Positions 34,966-39,221 of a stretch of DNA of 39,221 bases are shown in pieces. How positions within the stretch are numbered: the first letter of the stretch is position 1; every line of letters starts with the position of its first letter. The position numbers and the translations under genes were made by a program. The notes under the pieces are model-generated. The model was not told where the DNA came from and ran no database searches. It saw nothing but the letters and a program-made list of their open reading frames with translations. The DNA is from an uncultured Lachnospiraceae bacterium (GTDB lineage: Bacteria > Bacillota > Clostridia > Lachnospirales > Lachnospiraceae): assembly GCA_945868305.1 (NCBI GenBank), contig CAMBKU010000021.1:1-39221 (forward strand). The letters are read 5' to 3'.

Positions 34966-35029
34966 ATGCTTAACAATGTAATTAAATAACATCGTTAAGC
35001 ATTCTAGCACCCTATTATTACCTTGTCAA
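34966..35029 (-). promoter_or_regulatory. Near-consensus promoter overlapping MarR-type operator
   Basis: On the minus strand TTGACA (35029-35024), a 17-base spacer and TAGAAT (35006-35001) form a strong promoter. The next bases form a palindrome: ACATCGTTAAGCAT (34989-35002) against ATGCTTAACAATGT (34966-34979), with one mismatch and a 9-base centre. It covers the edge of the -10 and the expected transcription start, the place for a repressor. On the minus strand a short T run follows, so a secondary terminator role for upstream transcripts is possible. Confidence 0.78.
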
Positions 35030-35074
35030 CAGCATTGCTCCGGTTTAATAAATTATTTAGAATTAGATTATTTT

Positions 35075-36316
35075 TTATTCATATCTAAGGGCATCAATCG
35101 GATTCATCTTTGCCGCACGATTTGCCGGATAATAACCGAAGAACACACCAAAAGCCATAGAAAACAGCAGGCATGCAATAATATTATTAATCGTCAGAGT
35201 TCCCGGAAAACCAATAGCATTGGTAATTGCACTTCCAAGCAACACGCCCAGTCCCAGCCCTATAATACCACCGATTAAACAAATTACGATTGCCTCTGTG
35301 ATAAATTGCATACGGATACTTCCATTTGTAGCGCCGAGCGCTTTTCTGGTTCCAATCTCCCTGGTTCGTTCTGTAATAGACACTATCATAATATTCATGA
35401 CACCGATTCCTCCGACAAGGAGAGATATCGCTCCGATTCCACCCATTACAATTTTAATCATACCTATCTGTTCGTTCGCCATTTGAGCCTGTTCCTGCAT
35501 GGTATAACGATCAATCATAAAATTCGCATTTTTACTGTAAAAATTCTCGTTCATATAATCTGTAATACGATTTGCCAAATCATGAGAATCTACGCCCTCT
35601 TTTCCGTTAATATCAAACCATGATACATAAACTGCGTTGCTTATCACTCTATGTACCACTTTCAAAGGAACATACAATGTGGTAACTTCATCATAAGAAG
35701 AACCGGTCATCTGCTGATTGGTATATGATTGATATACTCCAACAATGGTATAGGTATAATACTGATTATTTACCTGTACATCAATTTCCTGCCCTATGGC
35801 ATCCTCCGGATTCCCATGAAACATGTTATTTACAAGTTTATCAGAAACCATCGCAACATTGGCTCCATTCTGCTGTTCTGACGATAGTATGACCCTTCCT
35901 GCCAGAATCTCATCCTCATCCCATATCATAGATGAAGAATTAGATCCCAACACATTGACCTTTGCATAATCTTTTCCTTCTTTTACAATGCCCTCTCCCA
36001 AAGCGGTTGTCAATGAAATATCCTGAATTTCATTTTTAAATTCTTCGTTAACTTTACGAATCATATCCTGAGAGATTAAGTCCGATTCCTTTTGTGATAC
36101 CGTATCATCCCAATTCCTCTGCGTCACATAAAATTCTATACGGTTTGCACCGATACTATTCATCATATCTTCAATATAACTGGACATTCCGTTACCTGCC
36201 ATAATAATGGCAATGATGGCTGCAATACCAATCAAAATACCAAGCATGGTAAGAAAGGAACGCATCTTATTTGCCTTAATTCCTGCTAATGCCGCGCCTA
36301 TGTTCTCAAACAGCAT
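35075..36316 (-). CDS. MacB-like ABC transporter permease (FtsX/MacB_PCD type)
   Basis: The 413-residue protein has an N-terminal membrane helix (about 18-42), a periplasmic-core-like extracellular domain (about 45-270) and three C-terminal helices (about 285-410). It contains the family segments NKMRSFLTMLGILIGIAAI, GGIGVMNIMIVSITERTREIG and YPANRAAKMNPIDALRYE. In the MacAB/Lol fold family these work mechanically (mechanotransmission), moving molecules via an adaptor. ATG at 36316, after AAAGGTG, is preferred over GTG at 36325; it overlaps the ATPase gene. The ATPase is encoded separately, unlike E. coli MacB. Substrate unknown. Confidence 0.9.
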   Translation of the reverse strand: MLFENIGAALAGIKANKMRSFLTMLGILIGIAAIIAIIMAGNGMSSYIEDMMNSIGANRIEFYVTQRNWDDTVSQKESDLISQDMIRKVNEEFKNEIQDISLTTALGEGIVKEGKDYAKVNVLGSNSSSMIWDEDEILAGRVILSSEQQNGANVAMVSDKLVNNMFHGNPEDAIGQEIDVQVNNQYYTYTIVGVYQSYTNQQMTGSSYDEVTTLYVPLKVVHRVISNAVYVSWFDINGKEGVDSHDLANRITDYMNENFYSKNANFMIDRYTMQEQAQMANEQIGMIKIVMGGIGAISLLVGGIGVMNIMIVSITERTREIGTRKALGATNGSIRMQFITEAIVICLIGGIIGLGLGVLLGSAITNAIGFPGTLTINNIIACLLFSMAFGVFFGYYPANRAAKMNPIDALRYE

Positions 36317-37016
36317 ATGCTTCACCTTTCCTTTCTCCTACAATTTCCCCATCTTTTAATGTGACAATACGCTGTGTTTCTTCTGCCAATTCGTTGGAAT
36401 GGGTAATTAGTACAATGGTAATTCCTTTTTCCCGGTTCAATTTATGAAACAGATCCATAATCATACGTCCGGTCTTGGAGTCTAACGCACCGGTTGGTTC
36501 GTCGGCAAGAATAATCGACGGATCATTTCCAAGTGCCCTCGCAATGGCAACACGCTGCTTTTGTCCACCGGAAAGTTCATCCGGCGTATGATCCATACGC
36601 TCCTCCATATCCACCAACCGTAACAATTCCTTTGCTCTTGCAGTACGTTCCCTCTTTGAAACACCAGCATACATCATCGGAAGCTCTACATTCTTCAATG
36701 CATTGGTACGAGCAATCAGATTATAGGTCTGAAATACAAATCCTATCTTTTTATTGCGGATATGAGAAACCTCTTTATCATTTGCTTTGCAGACATCCAC
36801 TCCATCCAGCAAATAGTTTCCGGATGTTGGGCGGTCTAAGATTCCAATTATGTTCATAAGCGTGGATTTACCGGAACCGGATGCTCCTACAATGGAGACA
36901 AACTCTCCACGTCTTACTTTTAAATCAATCCCATGAAGAATTTCCAGTTCGTTTTCTTTTCCCACATAAAATTTTTTTACAATCTGACTCAAATCAATGA
37001 TTACATCATTTTCCAT
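36306..37016 (-). CDS. MacB/LolD-like ABC transporter ATP-binding protein
   Basis: The 236-residue ATPase has Walker [11 protein letters not shown] loop [10 protein letters not shown], signature LSGGQKQR, Walker [10 protein letters not shown] loop GALDS and switch ITHSNEL. Its size and sequence fit the MacB/LolD group. It sits between the adaptor and permease genes, 17 bases after the adaptor stop, and overlaps the permease start. The three form one efflux unit. The ribosome site is AGAGGTG. Confidence 0.93.
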   Translation of the reverse strand: MENDVIIDLSQIVKKFYVGKENELEILHGIDLKVRRGEFVSIVGASGSGKSTLMNIIGILDRPTSGNYLLDGVDVCKANDKEVSHIRNKKIGFVFQTYNLIARTNALKNVELPMMYAGVSKRERTARAKELLRLVDMEERMDHTPDELSGGQKQRVAIARALGNDPSIILADEPTGALDSKTGRMIMDLFHKLNREKGITIVLITHSNELAEETQRIVTLKDGEIVGERKGEAYAV

Positions 37017-37033
37017 TTATTTTTCACCTCTGA

Positions 37034-38599
37034 TTATCCGTAAATTGCATCCTCTGTCTCTGTTCCGATTTCTGCTGATGCATCCGGGATAATCACCTGC
37101 ATACCTTCTTCCAGACCTTTTCCTTTTACTTCCACATCATAATCTGTCTCCAAACCGGTCGTTACATCAATATCTTTTGTCTCTCCAGTTGCCTCATCAA
37201 CCAAAACGGTAACAAATTTCCGGTCTCCGTCTGTCTGAATGCAACTTCCCGGAACGGAAAGCACATTTTTGGCTTCTGCAATCAAAATCGTGGTCTTAGC
37301 ATTCATACCAAGTCTTAAACGCTCGTTTTGTTCCGCAAAATCCGCCTGAATTTCATAATCTGTCGTAACGGTAGTTTTTCCATTGCTGTCAATATCACTC
37401 TTTGGTACAGGAGACACAAAGGACAGTGTACCCTGCATCTCCAGATCACCTGTGGTATCTGTCTTAATAATGGTATTCATTCCTTCTGTGATATCACTGA
37501 TGGTATACTGGTCAACCGTTGCATTCACAAGCAGTTCTTCCTCATTCTGAATAACTGCAATCTCATTTCCCTTATAAATTTCCCCGACTTCAACTTTTAA
37601 AGAAGTAATCGTTCCATCAATCGGTGCTACCACGGTACATGCATCTTTCTGCTTCTGCAAATCATCTATCGTCTGCGCTACTTCTCCGCTGTTTACAGAC
37701 TGTGCATCCAGCTTTGCAGAATCCAGGGCGGAATCCTGCTGTGCCACGGTTCTGTCATCCGTAACTGCTGTATCCTGCTGCTTTTGGACGGCATCCTTAT
37801 ATGCTGCTTCTTTTGTATTCAAATTTGTCTGCATCTCACTAAGCTTTGCTTGCGCATCACTTACTGCTTTTGTAAGTTCGTCTACTCTTGCCTGCGCTGT
37901 ACTTAATTCAACATTTGCCGCTTCCAAAGCCTGATTGTTTGCTGCACTGTTGTCTGTATTATAAACGCTCTGCGCCGTCTCGACCTTTCCCTGCGCCGTT
38001 GCTAAATCTGCTTTCGCCTGCTCAATGTTTGCATCATAGTTTTGCTGCGCTGCCTGAAGTTCAATATTTGCACCATCTCTTTGTGCTATTGCAGTCTGAT
38101 ATCCATTGTATGTATCTGTCACAGCCTGTGCATTTCTGGATGCATTTGTGTTTTTATCTGCCACTGCATTGTTGTAACTTGCCTGCGCATTCGAAATCGC
38201 CTGATTGGATTTCTGCTCTGCAATATTTGCACTTTCTTTTGTATTTTCCATTTTGTTATCAATACTTGTGCTGTCAAAGGTACAAATAACATCTCCCGCC
38301 TTAACATGGTCGCCGACTTTGACATTTACTGCTGTCACTTCTACATTCGTAATATCTGCTTCCACTGACTTTTTGTCTGCACTTCCGATAGTTCCGTTGA
38401 CACTGACCTCTTTCTTTAAATCCTTCCTTTCGACAGAAGCCGTATTATACATTGGTTCTGCCGCAGCCATTGCTGCCTTTGCCTTCGCATTAAAATAGGA
38501 TATTCCACCAATAACAAGAATTAATATCAGTACAATAATCACTACTTTTTTCTTTGTTGGCTTAAATACGCTTTTTAATTTTTCGCCTTTTGCCTTCAT
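37034..38599 (-). CDS. Efflux adaptor (membrane fusion protein, HlyD/MacA-like)
   Basis: The 521-residue protein has a short cytoplasmic start, one membrane helix (about 18-36), a barrel-sandwich/lipoyl half (about 55-110, EVTAVNVKVGDHVKAGDVICTFD), a long coiled-coil region rich in alanine, asparagine and glutamine (about 115-320), the second lipoyl half (VVAPIDGTITSLKVEVGEIYKGNEIAVI) and beta-barrel domains (about 350-515). The coiled coil is much longer than in many Gram-positive adaptors. It links the MacB-like permease to its route out of the cell or through the cell wall. It is the first gene of the operon. Confidence 0.9.
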   Translation of the reverse strand: MKAKGEKLKSVFKPTKKKVVIIVLILILVIGGISYFNAKAKAAMAAAEPMYNTASVERKDLKKEVSVNGTIGSADKKSVEADITNVEVTAVNVKVGDHVKAGDVICTFDSTSIDNKMENTKESANIAEQKSNQAISNAQASYNNAVADKNTNASRNAQAVTDTYNGYQTAIAQRDGANIELQAAQQNYDANIEQAKADLATAQGKVETAQSVYNTDNSAANNQALEAANVELSTAQARVDELTKAVSDAQAKLSEMQTNLNTKEAAYKDAVQKQQDTAVTDDRTVAQQDSALDSAKLDAQSVNSGEVAQTIDDLQKQKDACTVVAPIDGTITSLKVEVGEIYKGNEIAVIQNEEELLVNATVDQYTISDITEGMNTIIKTDTTGDLEMQGTLSFVSPVPKSDIDSNGKTTVTTDYEIQADFAEQNERLRLGMNAKTTILIAEAKNVLSVPGSCIQTDGDRKFVTVLVDEATGETKDIDVTTGLETDYDVEVKGKGLEEGMQVIIPDASAEIGTETEDAIYG

Positions 38600-38630
38600 C
38601 CCTCTAAATCCTCTCTTTATATTTTTTCAT

Positions 38631-38673
38631 TATTTTTGTATATAAAATCTTTTTTTGTTTTTATACAAAAATA
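38631..38673 (-). repeat. Perfect 12-base inverted repeat in the efflux operon leader
   Basis: TATTTTTGTATA (38631-38642) and TATACAAAAATA (38662-38673) are exact inverted arms separated by 19 bases, 32-74 bases before the adaptor start. It is probably a regulator site or an AT-rich leader hairpin. No strong -35/-10 pair is clear between it and the direct repeats upstream. Confidence 0.55.
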
Positions 38674-38711
38674 TCCTAAACTATTTTTCTTAAACGTTCT
38701 TTGCTAAGTTC

Positions 38712-38799
38712 TTAACTTTTCCTTAATTTGGTTAAAATTTCTTCCATAAGTACTGGGTTTAACATAGTTTGTTACTAATGTGTTACTAATTGTAACCAT
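38712..38799. promoter_or_regulatory. Phased direct repeats upstream of the efflux operon
   Basis: TGTTACTAAT occurs at 38770-38779 and again at 38781-38790, an 11-base period, with TGTAAC following. A second set, TTAA at 38712, 38723 and 38732, has 11- and 9-base steps. Direct repeats at about one helical turn are typical of OmpR/PhoB-family response regulator sites. I see no such regulator gene adjacent, though one is encoded at 5016-5693. Other sequence from 38674 to 38865 shows nothing else identifiable. Confidence 0.4.
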
Positions 38800-38865
38800 A
38801 TTGCACCGTCTTAAGCAGTATAAAACAAGATGCAAATTTTGGCAACAAAACTTCTACATTAAATT

Positions 38866-38985
38866 CTAAAAGCCGGAAGGATTTCTCCATCCGGCTTGCC
38901 CTTTACAAAAATTAAAAGCAAATGGTACCAGGGCGTCAAACTGATTCTGATTAAACTGTGCAGCCTGCCCGATTATTCTACTCAT
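38866..38985 (-). pseudogene. 39-codon fragment of a phage GH24 lysozyme (endolysin)
   Basis: This short reading frame, too small for standard gene calls, encodes a 39-residue peptide. It opens MSRIIGQ, like the start of phage lysozymes, and continues QNQFDALVPFAFNF, which closely resembles the conserved QNQFDALVSFAFN segment of the C-terminal half of T4-type (GH24) lysozymes. The catalytic glutamate region that should lie between is missing, so an internal deletion is likely. AAGGAG precedes the ATG by 9 bases. It follows the holin gene by 3 bases. It is probably an inactive lysis-gene remnant. Confidence 0.6.
38870..38899 (-). terminator. Intrinsic terminator at the end of the lysis remnant
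   Basis: AAGCCGGA (38870-38877) and TCCGGCTT (38890-38897) form an 8-base stem with a 12-base loop. On the minus strand the stem is followed by TTAGAATTT. It overlaps the end of the lysozyme fragment and separates this transcript from the efflux operon. Confidence 0.65.
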
Positions 38986-38988
38986 ATT

Positions 38989-39192
38989 CTATTGCTCCTT
39001 ACACTCTGGAAGTCCAGCCACCGATGTTGCAACAGATAAAATACCGGAAAGGACGGACGCCGACAGCACCATCTTCCAGTCTACCTCTCCCATGACCGTT
39101 GCCGTTCCGATAGTGGCTACAAACGTCTGTGCCACCGTCTTAATTGCTCTTACCCCTGCTGCTCTAAACCATTTCTTATCAATCTTACACAT
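38989..39192 (-). CDS. Small phage holin, r1t-like
   Basis: The 67-residue protein resembles r1t-type holins: a charged start, KKWFRAAGVRAIKTVAQT, a first hydrophobic helix (TFVATIGTATVMG), the turn EVDWKMV, a second hydrophobic helix (LSASVLSGILSVATSVAGLP) and a short charged end. Holins open the membrane so that endolysin reaches the wall. The ribosome site AGAGGTAAAGG precedes the ATG. The gene is intact, but the downstream lysozyme frame is a fragment, so it may be a prophage leftover, or part of a phage-tail-like or bacteriocin release system that extends beyond the window. Confidence 0.72.
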   Translation of the reverse strand: MCKIDKKWFRAAGVRAIKTVAQTFVATIGTATVMGEVDWKMVLSASVLSGILSVATSVAGLPECKEQ

Positions 39193-39221
39193 AATCCTTT
39201 ACCTCTTTTCTTCTTATTTAA

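Overview
The window looks like low-GC Firmicutes DNA, most likely a Clostridia/Lachnospiraceae-type gut anaerobe. The evidence is the AT-rich intergenic DNA, strong GGAGG-type ribosome binding sites, occasional TTG/GTG near-starts, a BceRS-BceAB peptide-resistance module, a CE2-type esterase, and an anaerobe-style oxidoreductase whose large subunit carries a 2[4Fe-4S] ferredoxin tail. This is judged from protein resemblance only. The first 3.6 kb carries a plasmid-type origin, so the DNA is probably a megaplasmid/chromid linearised near its origin, or an integrated plasmid.

Layout. 1-1138: AT-rich, then strongly purine-rich DNA with eight GAAAAAAGGAGT-type iterons, then a promoter inside an inverted repeat. 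1139-2476: Rep_3-family initiator, followed by a terminator. 2678-3595 (-): a tyrosine-recombinase-like protein lacking most catalytic residues. 3831-9552 (+): LytTR regulator, LiaF-like membrane protein, BceR/BceS-type two-component system and BceA/BceB-type transporter, with a perfect BceR-type operator before the transporter genes. 9647-12900 (-): HD hydrolase, divergent carbamoyltransferase, and a membrane GGDEF protein with a C-terminal receiver domain. 12993-14051 (-): CE2-like esterase.

14167-21704 (-) is the most distinctive block. Read in the transcribed direction it holds an AraC-type regulator, an operator-like dyad with a leader terminator, an ornithine-cyclodeaminase-family protein, a 2Fe-2S subunit, a FAD/NAD large subunit with 2[4Fe-4S], a BFD-type 2Fe-2S protein and a DAO-type flavoprotein. 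A PII-family protein and an APC amino acid permease follow. I infer uptake and oxidation of an amino or imino acid (or amine), with PII controlling the permease. The substrate is not determined.

21873-24943 (-): a chemoreceptor and a lipoprotein solute-binding protein without a permease. 25188-30183 (-): a cysteine hydrolase, an unrecognised 893-residue zinc-ribbon protein and an ABC exporter. 30272-34907 (-): MarR regulator plus a heterodimeric ABC exporter with complementary degenerate ATP sites, driven by a near-consensus promoter overlapping a palindromic operator. 35075-38599 (-): MacAB-like efflux (adaptor, ATPase, permease) with phased upstream repeats. 38866-39192 (-): an r1t-like phage holin followed by a 39-codon fragment of a GH24 lysozyme, apparently a decayed lysis cassette.

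Overall this is replicon-maintenance DNA followed by envelope-stress and export functions, with one catabolic island. No tRNA, rRNA, CRISPR array or complete IS element was seen.
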